NCBI RefSeq assembly: GCF_017377795.1
Contig: NZ_JAFRDR010000001.1
Location: 1-64,000, forward strand
Direction: 5' to 3'
DNA from: Williamsia soli
GTDB taxonomy: Bacteria; Actinomycetota; Actinomycetes; Mycobacteriales; Mycobacteriaceae
DNA: 64,000 bases
The notes under the pieces were generated by a model that ran no database searches, was not told the origin of the DNA, and worked only from the letters and a program-made list of their open reading frames with translations. Positions 51,101-60,077 of this stretch are shown here, in pieces. Every line of letters starts with the position of its first letter. The stretch's first letter is position 1. A program made the position numbers and the translations under genes.

Positions 51101-52780
51101 GTGACGACTGAGGGGGACTCGGAGAGCGCAGTCGGGGCCCGAGACGATGAGCCTCGCGCCGAGCAGGCGCTGACAACCGATTCGCTGGATCTGTTCGAGT
51201 CGCCGACCGAGTTCGCTCCCGATCGACGAGAGGCGAGCACTCGGATCCTGCCGAGCCGCAGCGACCCCATCGCCGCCCCGGGCAGCATGGTGATCGGTGG
51301 CCCTGTCGGCCTGCACGCAGTCGTCGGCCGCAGTCCCGGCTGGACACCGGTGCGGGTGATCCTGCTGATCGCACTCGTATTCCTGGCGCTCGGGTGGTTC
51401 GCGAAAGCCGGTTGCCTGCAGCAGGCTCCGGACAAGACCACCAAGGTCCTGGGTCTGGATTGGGACAACCACCGCCAGTACACCGCGCTGTGTTACGCCG
51501 ACACCATCCCCCTCTACGGCGCCGAGAAACTCAACGAGGGGGCACTGCCGTACAAGGCGTCCTGGTTCCAGGACGACGGAAACGGTGGCCAGGAGCAGCG
51601 CTTCATGGAGTACCCCGTTGCGACGGGCATGTTCATGTACGCCGCGGCGCAAACCGCGCAAGGGTGGGAGTGGGCGCACGAGAACTGGGGCGTGCCTGCA
51701 GCGCTCGACGTGGTGCTGTTCTTCAATCTGGTCGCGCTCGGTCTTGCGCTGTGCTGGTTGGTCACCATCTGGGCCACCGCGCTCACCGCGCAGCGCCGGG
51801 TGTGGGCGGCAGCCTTGGCCGCCGCATCGCCGTTGGTGATCGTGCACATCTTCACGAACTTCGATGCCATCGCCACCGCCGCGCTGGCCGTCGCCATGTT
51901 GGCGTGGTCGCGCCGAAATCCCTGGCTCACCGGACTATTCCTGGGAATCGGGATGGCGGCGAAGCTGTATCCCGGGCTGTTGCTGATCCCATTGCTCATC
52001 CTGTGCCTGCGTGCGGGCAAGGTTCGCGACTTCGGGATCACCGCTGTCGTGACCGCCACCACCTGGCTGGTGATCAACCTGCCGATCATGGTGCTGTATC
52101 CCCGCGGCTGGTCAGAGTTCTTCCGCTACAACTCAGAACGCGGCACCGACCCCGACACCCTCTTCAATGTCATCTCGGCGGTGTCCGGGTATCAGTGGGG
52201 CAATCAGCCGGGGCAGGCGCCGTCGTTGCTCAACGCGATCAGCATGGGTTTGTTCATCCTGATCTGCCTCGCACTGGCGTTCATGGCGTTTCACGCTCCG
52301 ATGCGTCCACGCCTGGCGCAGCTCATGTTTCTGACCGTCGCCGGATTCTTGCTCGTGAACAAGGTGTGGAGCCCGCAGTACTCGTTGTGGCTCGTGCCGT
52401 TGGCGGTGCTGGCGTTACCTCACACCCGGATCTTGTTGGCTTGGATGGTGATCGATTCACTCGTATGGGTGCCGCGCATGATGTGGTACCTGTTCCAGGA
52501 GACCGGCGACGGGCTACCGGAGCAGTGGTTCCTCACGGCGGTGGTGATCCGCGACATCGCAGTGATCGCGCTGTGCGCGTTGGTCATCTGGCAGATCTAT
52601 CACCCGACCGAGGACCTGGTCCGCCGTGGGCACGGCTGGCGGCGACTGTCCGCCGACGACCCCGGTGGCGGCGTTCTCGATCTCGCTCCCGATCGGATGC
52701 CGTGGCCGCGGCGCACGCCCACAGTGCGCCAGCGCGAAGACGATCAGGCCACGGGACCGCTCCTGCTCGAGGACTCCTAG
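51101..52780 (+). CDS. GT87/DUF2029 polyprenyl-phosphate-dependent mannosyltransferase-like membrane protein
   Basis: A 559-residue polytopic protein with about ten hydrophobic segments after a 85-residue acidic N-terminus. VRVILLIALVFLALGWFAKA is the first span; a periplasmic loop with TVCYADTIPLYG-like sequence (LCYADTIPLYGAEKLNEG) follows, as in GT-C enzymes. AAKLYPGLLLIPLLILCL, LYPRGWSEFFRYNSERG and WSPQYSLWLVPLAVL are family features. It corresponds by position to Rv0051. GT87 members add mannose or arabinose from polyprenyl phosphate to lipoglycans. It starts 10 bases after ponA and is probably co-transcribed. Confidence 0.87.
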   Translation: MTTEGDSESAVGARDDEPRAEQALTTDSLDLFESPTEFAPDRREASTRILPSRSDPIAAPGSMVIGGPVGLHAVVGRSPGWTPVRVILLIALVFLALGWFAKAGCLQQAPDKTTKVLGLDWDNHRQYTALCYADTIPLYGAEKLNEGALPYKASWFQDDGNGGQEQRFMEYPVATGMFMYAAAQTAQGWEWAHENWGVPAALDVVLFFNLVALGLALCWLVTIWATALTAQRRVWAAALAAASPLVIVHIFTNFDAIATAALAVAMLAWSRRNPWLTGLFLGIGMAAKLYPGLLLIPLLILCLRAGKVRDFGITAVVTATTWLVINLPIMVLYPRGWSEFFRYNSERGTDPDTLFNVISAVSGYQWGNQPGQAPSLLNAISMGLFILICLALAFMAFHAPMRPRLAQLMFLTVAGFLLVNKVWSPQYSLWLVPLAVLALPHTRILLAWMVIDSLVWVPRMMWYLFQETGDGLPEQWFLTAVVIRDIAVIALCALVIWQIYHPTEDLVRRGHGWRRLSADDPGGGVLDLAPDRMPWPRRTPTVRQREDDQATGPLLLEDS

Positions 52781-52793
52781 CCCGCGCGTGCAC

Positions 52794-53366
52794 TCACCGG
52801 AGGCGTTCCTGCAGTTTCGCCCGCGCAGCGGGCCAGTCGTCGTCTGTCATCGCGAACTGCGCGGTGGTCCGCCACTCGCCGCCGGCCAATGGCTTGTGTT
52901 TGCGGAGCAGACCTTCGAAGGTGGCGCCCAACTTCGCGATACCCGCCCGCGACTGGGCGTTGCGCTCGTCGGTGTGCCACACCACGCGTACCGCGCCGAG
53001 GTCTTCGAACGCCCGCCGCAGCAGTAGCAGTTTCGCATCCGGGTTGACGGTCGTGCCCTGCACCGATGAGGAGTACCAGGTGTAGCCGATGGCGAGAGCC
53101 CGATTCGCGGGGCTGATGTCGTAGAAGCTGGTCGAGCCGACGATCCGGTCGGTCGCCCGGTCGACGACGGCGAACGCGACCTGATCGGCGGTGTCGAGAG
53201 CGGTCTGAATGTAGTCGTGGGCTTCCTGCTCGTCTGCGGGGACGGTGGTCCAGCGGAAAGGCTCAGGGGTGTCGACGGCGGCAGCCAAGTCGGCCGCGTC
53301 GGAAAGCTCTAAGGGCCGCAAAGTAACTCGCGTACCGGACAGGACGGGGGCGCTCAACCAGGTCAT
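52794..53366 (-). CDS. GNAT-family N-acetyltransferase (RimJ/RimL type)
   Basis: A 190-residue acetyltransferase. GTRVTLRPLELSDAADLAAA opens the fold; STSFYDISPANRALAIGYTW and VRVVWHTDERNAQSRAGIAK cover the acetyl-CoA-binding region. GATFEGLLRKHKPLAGGEWR is near the end. Proteins of this group acetylate alpha-amino groups of proteins or small amines. Its ATG overlaps the stop of the GT87 gene at 53363 by four bases, so both form a two-gene operon. A much longer open frame runs upstream through the GT87 gene but is not used. Confidence 0.88.
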   Translation of the reverse strand: MTWLSAPVLSGTRVTLRPLELSDAADLAAAVDTPEPFRWTTVPADEQEAHDYIQTALDTADQVAFAVVDRATDRIVGSTSFYDISPANRALAIGYTWYSSSVQGTTVNPDAKLLLLRRAFEDLGAVRVVWHTDERNAQSRAGIAKLGATFEGLLRKHKPLAGGEWRTTAQFAMTDDDWPAARAKLQERLR

Positions 53367-54856
53367 GCCGGTACGGTAGCGCTCCGCGGCCCGGCCGTCG
53401 AGGGCATTTCCGGCGGTACGCGTAGCCCTCTGCCCACGAAGTGGTAGATCAGGAACGCGAGGCAGAGCGCGTGAGACCACACGCCGAGTTGTACGCCGCC
53501 CATGACCCACCAGGTCATGTCGTCCCCACGGGTGAGGATTCCGAACATCCGGAAGATGGTGAGGTCCAAGGCGAGATCGCCGACGAGATACAGCAGGATC
53601 ACGCGCCAATCGACCTTGAGAAGAACGAAGAACGGCAGGATCCACAGCGTGTACTGCGGCGAGTGCACCTTGTGGAACAGCATGAACCCGGCCAGCATCG
53701 CGGCGCTGACGCCGATCCAGGGAAAGACGTTGCCGCGCTGCCAGTGCCGTAGACCGAACCAGACCGCCAGGGCCAACGAGGCGATGATCAGCAGTGGTGA
53801 GGCAACCCCGACGATCGAGTTGTACAGGCTCGGGTCGTCGCTGGGGCCGCTGCCGGTGAAATGCCGCAGACCCCAGTACCAGATGGAGTTGGTGTCGACA
53901 TCGGCCTTGCGTTTGCCCTGGAACGACAGTGAGGCCTGCCATCCCTCGAATCCGGCGATCATGAACGGCAACTGGACCGCGAGCACGGTCGCGACCGCGA
54001 CTCCGGCAACCGCACCTGCGCCCGCCCAGTCGAGGCGGACCCGCGAGTCGTCCTCGTGCCCGGTGCCCGCCGACCTCGGTGCCATGGCGCGGGTGAGCAC
54101 GAAGATGGCCAGCGGAAGGACGAACAGGCCGGGATAGATCTTGAGTGAGAACCCGATCGAGAGGATGAACGATGCCCAGAGTGCGCTGGTACGCAACGAC
54201 ATCCACGGTCTACCGGTGCGTCTGTTGATCCGCGCACCGAGCACCATCACCGCGACCGCGCCGACCGTGGTCGCGACGACGGGGAGTTCCCAGTTGTGGA
54301 ACGCGTAGAGGATCAGCGGCGGGGTCGCGGCCCAGAGCAACACCCACCAGCGCGCCAGCAGGGCGAGCAGGATGACGATGAGAACGCCGAACGGTGCAAG
54401 CAGTAGTGCCGACTGGGTGAGGAAGTCGATGTCGGTGTGGGCGCCGCTGGCACCGATGTACATCAGCAGACCCGACAGCACCGGGTATTCGACGACGCCG
54501 CCGTAGAGCACGCCGTTGTCGTCGATGCCGCCGTGGATGAACGGGAAGATGTGATTGTTGATGTCGCGGCCGACCCACAGGAACTGCAGATCCGAATAAC
54601 ACGGCATCACGATCTCGCCGGAACCGACGGGCCAGACGGAGCTGCGGCCGAACTCGTCGAAGGGAGCCCCGCCGCACGTGGCCTTACCCAGATAGCTCAG
54701 CCACATGAAGAAGGAGCTGACGAGCAACGAGATCAGCAGGATGAGGATGAGTTCGCCGCGTCCTGCGCTGATGCGGGTCCGCCACGATGGAGTCTGGCCA
54801 GACGGCTCTTCGGGGGTCACCTCTTCCCACGTCGAAGCGCGGGGCGGCGATGGCAT
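53363..54856 (-). CDS. GT87/DUF2029 mannosyltransferase-like membrane protein
   Basis: A 497-residue polytopic protein with about ten spans, the first at ELILILLISLLVSSFFMWL. The extracytoplasmic loop has VMPCYSDLQFLWVGRDIN and GVVEYPVLSGLLMYIG. FSLKIYPGLFVLPLAIFVLT, VHSPQYTLWILPFFVLLKVD and WYWGLRHFTGS parallel the plan of the protein at 51101, so these are diverged paralogues on opposite strands. It probably transfers a sugar from polyprenyl phosphate in envelope glycolipid synthesis. Confidence 0.85.
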   Translation of the reverse strand: MPSPPRASTWEEVTPEEPSGQTPSWRTRISAGRGELILILLISLLVSSFFMWLSYLGKATCGGAPFDEFGRSSVWPVGSGEIVMPCYSDLQFLWVGRDINNHIFPFIHGGIDDNGVLYGGVVEYPVLSGLLMYIGASGAHTDIDFLTQSALLLAPFGVLIVILLALLARWWVLLWAATPPLILYAFHNWELPVVATTVGAVAVMVLGARINRRTGRPWMSLRTSALWASFILSIGFSLKIYPGLFVLPLAIFVLTRAMAPRSAGTGHEDDSRVRLDWAGAGAVAGVAVATVLAVQLPFMIAGFEGWQASLSFQGKRKADVDTNSIWYWGLRHFTGSGPSDDPSLYNSIVGVASPLLIIASLALAVWFGLRHWQRGNVFPWIGVSAAMLAGFMLFHKVHSPQYTLWILPFFVLLKVDWRVILLYLVGDLALDLTIFRMFGILTRGDDMTWWVMGGVQLGVWSHALCLAFLIYHFVGRGLRVPPEMPSTAGPRSATVPA

Positions 54857-55200
54857 GGGCTACAGAGTAAGGGCGCACATCTGACGCTACGAAATCTGGT
54901 TGCGGTTCCACTCGATTTAGCCCACCCCCTGCAAGGTCACCGACGTCGATGGTGAGCGGTTCGTTGCCTACCGGCCGATCACTCCGGCCAGCCAGTCGGC
55001 GGTCAAGTTATCGGTGACGGCTATCACAGTTGGGGTGCCCATCCGCAGAAACTGAGCGGAGATTCAGTTTCGATGCGCAGATCGGCGAATTTCGCTGGTC
55101 ACGGTCAGTTGAGGTAGCCTGGCCAGCGTTGCCGACGCGGCGACCCTCCTGCCACGGAACGTCCGTGGCCGACCTAGTCCATAGGAGGTGATGAGGTCTT
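54857..55200. promoter_or_regulatory. rpsF upstream region with divergent promoters
   Basis: This 344-base gap should hold the promoters of rpsF (plus) and of the GT87/GNAT operon (minus). Apart from the leader hairpin at 55144-55188 no second gene, repeat or RNA was recognised. TTGAGG near 55108 and TAGCCT near 55116 look promoter-like but are too close together to be a -35/-10 pair, so no promoter is assigned. Confidence 0.3.
55144..55188 (+). promoter_or_regulatory. rpsF leader hairpins that could mask the ribosome site
   Basis: GCCACGGA and TCCGTGGC (55151-55158, 55162-55169) form a perfect eight-pair hairpin. CCTCCT (55145-55150), just left of it, is complementary to AGGAGG (55183-55188), the ribosome site of rpsF. 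Together they make a nested structure that could block initiation, as in autogenous control by S6:S18. Confidence 0.45.
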
Positions 55201-55557
55201 ATGCGTCACTACGAATTGATGGTCATTCTTGACCCCAACCTGGATGAGCGAACTGTTGCTCCATCGTTGGATACCTTCCTCAACGTGATTCGCCAGGATG
55301 GCGGAAATGTTGCAGGCGTCGATGTCTGGGGCAAGCGCCGTCTTGCCTACGAAATCCTCAAGCACACCGAGGGAATTTACGCAGTCGTCGATCTCAATGC
55401 GGAACCCCAAACCGTCACCGAGCTCGATCGTCAGCTCAAGCTGAACGAGTCGGTGCTGCGCACCAAGGTGATGCGCGTCGACGAGCGTGCCAAGGTACGT
55501 CGCGCCAAGGTGGCTGCCAAGCACGCCGCCAAGGCTGCCGCGAAACCGGCCAAGTAG
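55201..55557 (+). CDS. rpsF: Ribosomal protein bS6
   Basis: A 118-residue bS6 protein of the small ribosomal subunit. [40 protein letters not shown] and [18 protein letters not shown] are diagnostic. A Lys/Ala-rich tail ([17 protein letters not shown]) replaces the acidic tail of E. coli. AGGAGGTGA precedes the ATG. It heads the conserved rpsF-ssb-rpsR-rplI row. bS6 binds bS18 and the pair commonly represses its own operon. Confidence 0.98.
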   Translation: MRHYELMVILDPNLDERTVAPSLDTFLNVIRQDGGNVAGVDVWGKRRLAYEILKHTEGIYAVVDLNAEPQTVTELDRQLKLNESVLRTKVMRVDERAKVRRAKVAAKHAAKAAAKPAK

Positions 55558-55706
55558 CCGCTGGGAGTCCGGGAGAACCGATCGGGTCTCTCGAACGTCC
55601 AATGCGTGTCGGTACCGGGCTCTAGGGTTCCTTATTGACTAGGGGCCCACTCGGTGCACATCGACCCCAACCACTGCGCAATCGCAACTGAACTCGGGAG
55701 ATACAC

Positions 55707-56237
55707 ATGGCAGGCGACACCATCATCACCGTCGTTGGGAACCTCACGGCAGATCCGGAACTCCGGTTCACGCCGTCAGGTGCCGCCGTCGCGAACTTCA
55801 CCGTGGCTTCGACGCCGCGGGCGTTCGACCGGCAGACCAACGAATGGAAAGACGGAGAAGCGCTGTTCATGCGCTGCAACATCTGGCGCGATGCCGCCGA
55901 GAATGTCGCAGAGTCTCTCACCAAGGGTTCACGCGTGATCGTGTCCGGCCGGCTCAAGCAGCGGTCGTACGAAACCCGTGAGGGTGAGAAGCGCACAGTG
56001 GTCGAACTTGAGGTCGACGAGATCGGTCCCTCGCTCCGCTATGCCACCGCCAAGGTCAATCGGGCCTCGCGTGGCGGCGGCGGTGGTGGCGGCAATGCCG
56101 GATCCGGCGGCGGCGGTGGAAACCGTGGCGGCGGGGGCAATTCCGGCGGCGGCGGCGCTGCGCAGAACGACGATCCGTGGGGCAGCGCCCCGGCTAGCGG
56201 ATCGTTCGGCGGCGGGGACGACGAACCACCGTTCTGA
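55707..56237 (+). CDS. ssb: Single-stranded DNA-binding protein
   Basis: A 176-residue SSB. The OB-fold spans residues 1-110 ([60 protein letters not shown]). A Gly-rich linker of about 55 residues ([19 protein letters not shown]) leads to the acidic tip DDEPPF, the docking site for repair and replication proteins. It lies 149 bases after rpsF, more than usual inside one operon, and may have an extra promoter. It works with DnaB at the fork. Confidence 0.97.
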   Translation: MAGDTIITVVGNLTADPELRFTPSGAAVANFTVASTPRAFDRQTNEWKDGEALFMRCNIWRDAAENVAESLTKGSRVIVSGRLKQRSYETREGEKRTVVELEVDEIGPSLRYATAKVNRASRGGGGGGGNAGSGGGGGNRGGGGNSGGGGAAQNDDPWGSAPASGSFGGGDDEPPF

Positions 56238-56300
56238 CGAACATCCTCGGGCGCGGCAGTCACATGCCGCGGCTAGAGAACACTTTTGGAGTATGTACAC

Positions 56301-56564
56301 ATGGCTGGAAAAGCTAAAGGCGGACGGAAGGTCCGTGGTGCAGAAAAGATCGTCAAGGCCAAGGCCTGCACTTTCTGCAAAGAGAAGAACCTGTTGATCG
56401 ACTACAAGGACACCGCGCTGCTGCGCCGTTTCCTGTCCGATCGTGGCAAGATCCGTTCGCGTCGGGTCACCGGTAACTGCGTCCAGCACCAGCGGGACGT
56501 GGCCATCGCCGTCAAGAACTCGCGCGAAGTTGCCCTGCTGCCCTTCACCTCGACCTCTCGATAA
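56301..56564 (+). CDS. rpsR: Ribosomal protein bS18, zinc-binding (C+) form
   Basis: An 87-residue bS18. [20 protein letters not shown] and [20 protein letters not shown] contain a CxxC pair plus a third Cys and a His, the zinc-ribbon-type C+ form, as in M. tuberculosis RpsR1. Zinc-free paralogues often replace it in zinc starvation; none is in this window. The ATG at 56301 ([10 protein letters not shown]) is used; a start five codons earlier is less likely. A TTTTGGAG site precedes it. Confidence 0.97.
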   Translation: MAGKAKGGRKVRGAEKIVKAKACTFCKEKNLLIDYKDTALLRRFLSDRGKIRSRRVTGNCVQHQRDVAIAVKNSREVALLPFTSTSR

Positions 56565-56582
56565 GCGGAAAGGACCAAGAAC

Positions 56583-57038
56583 ATGAAACTGATCCTCACC
56601 GCAGAGGTTGAGAACCTGGGTGTCGCAGGCGACACCGTCGAGGTCAAAGACGGCTACGGCCGTAACTTCCTGCTGCCCCGCGGACTGGCCATCGTCGCCA
56701 CCCGTGGAGCACAGAAGCAGGTCGACGGCATCCGCCGCTCGCGGGATCTCCGCGAGGTTCGCGGCGTCGAGCACGCCAACGAGCTCAAGCAGGCCATCGA
56801 AGGCCTCGCCGAGGTCAAGCTGGGCGTCAAGACCCACGACTCCGGCAAGCTGTTCGGTTCGGTCTCCACGGCTGACGTCGTGGGCGCGATCAAGAGTGCC
56901 GGTGGACCGGCACTCGACAAGCGCACCGTCGAACTGCCCGAGGGCCACATCAAGGCCACCGGCAAGTACCCGGTCGTGGTGAACCTGCACGGCAACATCG
57001 CCGCCAAGTTCAGCTTGACCGTCGCTGCCGGCGAGTAG
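56583..57038 (+). CDS. rplI: Ribosomal protein bL9
   Basis: A 151-residue bL9 of the large ribosomal subunit. [20 protein letters not shown] and [20 protein letters not shown] form the N-terminal rRNA-binding domain, joined by a long helix to a C-terminal domain with [20 protein letters not shown]. It follows rpsR by 18 bases and ends the ribosomal-protein operon at a strong terminator. Confidence 0.98.
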   Translation: MKLILTAEVENLGVAGDTVEVKDGYGRNFLLPRGLAIVATRGAQKQVDGIRRSRDLREVRGVEHANELKQAIEGLAEVKLGVKTHDSGKLFGSVSTADVVGAIKSAGGPALDKRTVELPEGHIKATGKYPVVVNLHGNIAAKFSLTVAAGE

Positions 57039-57057
57039 TCACAGGCAAGTCATACAA

Positions 57058-57087
57058 CAAACCCCCGGCCATGTGGTCGGGGGTTTG
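57058..57087 (+). terminator. Terminator of the rpsF-rplI operon
   Basis: CAAACCCCCG pairs with CGGGGGTTTG (10 pairs), with inner GCC/GGT pairing closing the loop. It starts 19 bases past the rplI stop. Confidence 0.88.
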
Positions 57088-57135
57088 CTGTACCTGGAGT
57101 TGTTATTGCCGGGTCGGCTCTGACATCCCCGCCGC

Positions 57136-57193
57136 CCACCCGTTTTCGCGCGGGCCACCTGTCGTAACCGGTGGGTGGCGCGAAAACGGGTGG
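57136..57193. repeat. Long inverted repeat between rplI and the lipocalin gene
   Basis: CCACCCGTTTTCGCGC and GCGCGAAAACGGGTGG form a perfect 16-base inverted repeat separated by 26 bases, which themselves contain a weaker GCCACC/GGTGGG pairing. It can end the minus-strand lipocalin transcript, and looks like a dispersed palindromic element. Confidence 0.75.
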
Positions 57194-57230
57194 AGGAGTC
57201 GGCGATTCAGGCCAGGCAGCGCAGGTCAGG

Positions 57231-57857
57231 TCAGACCGTGCAGAGTGGGCGGATCTCGTTCGAGCCACCGGTGGTCGGTGAGGTGAGGATCGTGCAGGCG
57301 TTGTAGCCGCGGTCCTCGGCGATTTTGCGGATCTGCTGCCACTGCGCGGTGGTCACATCCGGCGACCGGGAGAGCACGAATGCCGAGGTGCGCTCGGGGC
57401 TTCCGACGAAGGCCCAGGAGTAGTCGTCGGCGATGTAGGTGACGACGTAGTTGGTGGGGCCGGACTTGGACTCCTGCGTCGGGACGCCGGGGAAGCTCAC
57501 GTGCAGCTGCGCGCCGGTGACGGCGTCGTTGACGCGTGCATTGCCGACGATCTTGTTCTCGTCGTTTGTCCATGTGGTGCAAGTATTCTCGACCCGGATG
57601 TTGCTCGCATCGATCAGGTCGTACCGCGCCTGGGTGTCGCGCGCGCAGATGAGGTTGAACGGCTGCGGGATGGCGGCGATCTGGTTCCAGGTGCCGAGGT
57701 ACTTCGTGGTGTCCAGTTTTGCCACCGGCTTCAGCGGCTGAGGGAGTGAACTGGTGTCGGCCGAGGCCGGGGCCGCACAGGCGAGCGCGAACGCGATCGC
57801 GATACCACCGATCACTGCGCGGGTGAGTTTTCGAGGTGAGAACGCCACTGTTGCCAT
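57231..57857 (-). CDS. Secreted lipocalin-family protein (Blc-like)
   Basis: A 208-residue protein with an N-terminal Sec signal (AVIGGIAIAFALACAAPASA, cleavage after ASA near residue 33). The lipocalin GxW motif is in YLGTWNQIAAIPQPF, followed by ARYDLIDASNIRVENTC and SWAFVGSPERTSAFVLSRSP. Conserved Cys pairs (ICARD, ENTCTTW, NACTIL, PLCTV) could form disulfides. Lipocalins carry small lipids or help repair membranes. It lies three bases downstream of the MMPL gene on the same strand, so an export-linked role is plausible. Confidence 0.9.
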   Translation of the reverse strand: MATVAFSPRKLTRAVIGGIAIAFALACAAPASADTSSLPQPLKPVAKLDTTKYLGTWNQIAAIPQPFNLICARDTQARYDLIDASNIRVENTCTTWTNDENKIVGNARVNDAVTGAQLHVSFPGVPTQESKSGPTNYVVTYIADDYSWAFVGSPERTSAFVLSRSPDVTTAQWQQIRKIAEDRGYNACTILTSPTTGGSNEIRPLCTV

Positions 57858-57860
57858 CTC

Positions 57861-59996
57861 CTAATTCTGTTGCGGTTGTAACTGCGGGTGTGGACGCGCT
57901 TGTGTATCCACATTGCCGGGCCACCACATGCGAGGCCCGATCAGGCTGAAGAGAGCCGGTATCACCACTGTTCGTACCAGGAAAGTGTCGAGAAGGATAC
58001 CCAGTCCGACAATGATCCCGATCTGTGTCAGCGTGATGAGTGGCAGGATGCCGAGCACGCAGAAGACGGCTGCCAAAACTATTCCGGCACTGGTGATCAC
58101 GGCTCCAGTCGAGGCCACTGCTCGGATGATCGCTTGTCTCGTACCGTATTCCGGGGTTTCCTCGCGGGCGCGGATCACCAGGAACATGGTGTAGTCGATG
58201 CCGAGAGCGACCAGGAACAGGAACGAGTAGAGCGGGACGTTGTTGTCGAGGCCGGGGAATCCGAAGACGTGTTCGCTGATGAGGCTGCCGATCCCGATGG
58301 CTGCGAGAGTACTCAGGACGGTTGTCGCAACCAGTACCGCGGGCGCGACCAGCGCTCGCAGGAACACGATCAGGATGACGAACACCACCGCGAGAATCAG
58401 CGGGATGATGACCAATCGGTCACGCTCGGAGGCATTTTGAATGTCGAGGGCTTTGGCGTCCGATCCGCCGACCAATGCATTGGCACCGCGCAATTCGCCG
58501 GTGGATGTACGTAGCTCGTCGATGATGTCGAAGGCCTGCTGCGACGCGGGGTCTGCATCGAGGACCACGGACCACTTCGTGAAACCGGTGTCGGACTGTC
58601 CGGTCTCTGTTACGGACACCACCCCGTCGGTGGATTCGATGATTCCCTGAATCTGTTCGGCCGCTGATGTTTTCGCGATGATAGTGGTGGGGTCGGACTG
58701 TCCGGGTGGGAAGTGTTCGGACAGCTCGTCGAAACCCTCGACGGAGTCGGCGCTGACCCGGAACTGTTCGGTCTGCGAGAGGCCGATGTTCGCCCCGACC
58801 AGTCCGAGCGAACAGGCGATCAGTGCGGTCAGGGCGACGGTGAGGACTCGCGCGGGGTGTCGGGAGACCGCACCCGCGATGCGGAACCACGCGCCGCCCT
58901 CGGTGGGCACCGGATCGCCGACCTTCGGTACGAACGGCCAAAAGAGTTTTGTGCCGAACAAGGCCAGCAACGGTGGTAGCACAAGCAGTGCGAAGATCAC
59001 TGCCACGACAAGACCCGCTGCGGCAAGCGCGCCGAGGCTCCGGGTACTCGGTAGCACGGCGAGCAGCAGGGTCAGCAGGGCCAAGACCACCGTCGCGTTG
59101 GACGCCAGGATCGCCGGTCCGGCCTGGCGGACCGCCCGTCGCAACGCAATTCGATGATCGGCCTCCGCACGCAGCTCTTCGCGATAGCGAGAGATCAACA
59201 GCAGAGCGTAGTTGGTGCCGGCGCCGAACACGAGGACGCTGGTGATACCTGAGGTGGAGCCATCGAACGACAATCCGGTGAGCTCGGCCAACCCGGTGCC
59301 GACGGAACTGGCCAGTCTGTCGGCGAAGGCGACGACGATGAGCGGTACCAGCCACAGAACCGGTGATCGATAGGTGACGATGAGCAGCAGGGCGACCACG
59401 AGCGCCGTGACGGCGAGCAGTGTGACGTTGGCGCCGGAGAACGAGTTGGCGGTGTCGGCGCCGAACGCCGGGCCGCCGGTGACGTAGGTCGTGAGGTCGC
59501 TGGGCAGCCCGTCGTCGGCCGCGGCTCGGAGTTCGTCGACGAGGTCGGTGAGCTTGAAGCCGTTCAGGTCGGCGCTCACCGGCACGATCGAGATCGCCGC
59601 CATCTGGTCCGGTGAGAGTGCCACCGGCGGGCCGGTGGGGCTGACTGTGGGGACCGACCGCTCGACGGCGAGCATCCGCTGTTGGGCCGCCGCGACGGCC
59701 TCCTGATCCGCCGGGGACAGCGCGTTGCCGTCGTCGCGGACAACGACGAGAACAGCTGGGGCGACGTCGGAGTCGGGGAACTGTTCCAACAGGTCGTCCA
59801 CCTCGGCGGAGTCGGCGTTGGACGGCAGCGACTGAGGAGCCTCGCCGGCGGAGTCGTTTTCGCCGATGAGCCCCATGGCGGCGATCGAGATCAGGACGAT
59901 CACCAGTGCGATGCACCACGATCGTCGTCCGGTCACCGAGGCGGCAAGCTGATCCCAAAGGGTGCGAGAATCAGTTGACGTGTCATTTATCGCCAT
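57861..59996 (-). CDS. MMPL-family RND transporter
   Basis: A 711-residue RND-type membrane protein with about 12 spans in two MMPL halves. The first half has a 130-residue periplasmic domain after WCIALVIVLISIAAMGLIGE. The proton-relay position of the first half reads GAGTNYALLLISRYREEL with Asn-Tyr, and that of the second half ALGIDYTMFLVIRAREETP with Asp-Tyr. Mycobacterial MmpL3-type proteins use Asp-Tyr in both. Likely substrates are lipids or drugs. It is divergent from a MarR regulator across an 81-base gap and followed by the lipocalin gene. Confidence 0.92.
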   Translation of the reverse strand: MAINDTSTDSRTLWDQLAASVTGRRSWCIALVIVLISIAAMGLIGENDSAGEAPQSLPSNADSAEVDDLLEQFPDSDVAPAVLVVVRDDGNALSPADQEAVAAAQQRMLAVERSVPTVSPTGPPVALSPDQMAAISIVPVSADLNGFKLTDLVDELRAAADDGLPSDLTTYVTGGPAFGADTANSFSGANVTLLAVTALVVALLLIVTYRSPVLWLVPLIVVAFADRLASSVGTGLAELTGLSFDGSTSGITSVLVFGAGTNYALLLISRYREELRAEADHRIALRRAVRQAGPAILASNATVVLALLTLLLAVLPSTRSLGALAAAGLVVAVIFALLVLPPLLALFGTKLFWPFVPKVGDPVPTEGGAWFRIAGAVSRHPARVLTVALTALIACSLGLVGANIGLSQTEQFRVSADSVEGFDELSEHFPPGQSDPTTIIAKTSAAEQIQGIIESTDGVVSVTETGQSDTGFTKWSVVLDADPASQQAFDIIDELRTSTGELRGANALVGGSDAKALDIQNASERDRLVIIPLILAVVFVILIVFLRALVAPAVLVATTVLSTLAAIGIGSLISEHVFGFPGLDNNVPLYSFLFLVALGIDYTMFLVIRAREETPEYGTRQAIIRAVASTGAVITSAGIVLAAVFCVLGILPLITLTQIGIIVGLGILLDTFLVRTVVIPALFSLIGPRMWWPGNVDTQARPHPQLQPQQN

Positions 59997-60017
59997 ATTT
60001 CAGACAGTCTCACATTT

Positions 60018-60028
60018 TCAAATATTGA
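60018..60028. promoter_or_regulatory. Candidate MarR operator
   Basis: TCAAATATTGA is an inverted repeat (TCAA-N3-TTGA) in the AT-rich 81-base gap between the MMPL and MarR genes. MarR sites often take this form. Its position allows control of both genes. Confidence 0.45.
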
Positions 60029-60077
60029 GCAACTAAACTATCTTCCGGTGCAGTTGTACCACCGGCAGGAGGAAACC

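Noticed and set aside
51394-53085. 563-codon plus-strand frame overlapping the GT87 gene
   Set aside because: The translation is an Arg/His-rich shadow of the GT87 gene and GNAT antisense, with no domain.
53367-54206. Extension of the GNAT gene by 280 codons
   Set aside because: It is out of frame with and inside the GT87 coding region, and the acetyltransferase domain begins at the ATG at 53366.
56291-56301. GTATGTACAC before rpsR resembling the ATGTACA operator
   Set aside because: It shares only the ATGTACA core, lies between ribosomal-protein genes at a start codon, and has no link to the catabolic regulon.
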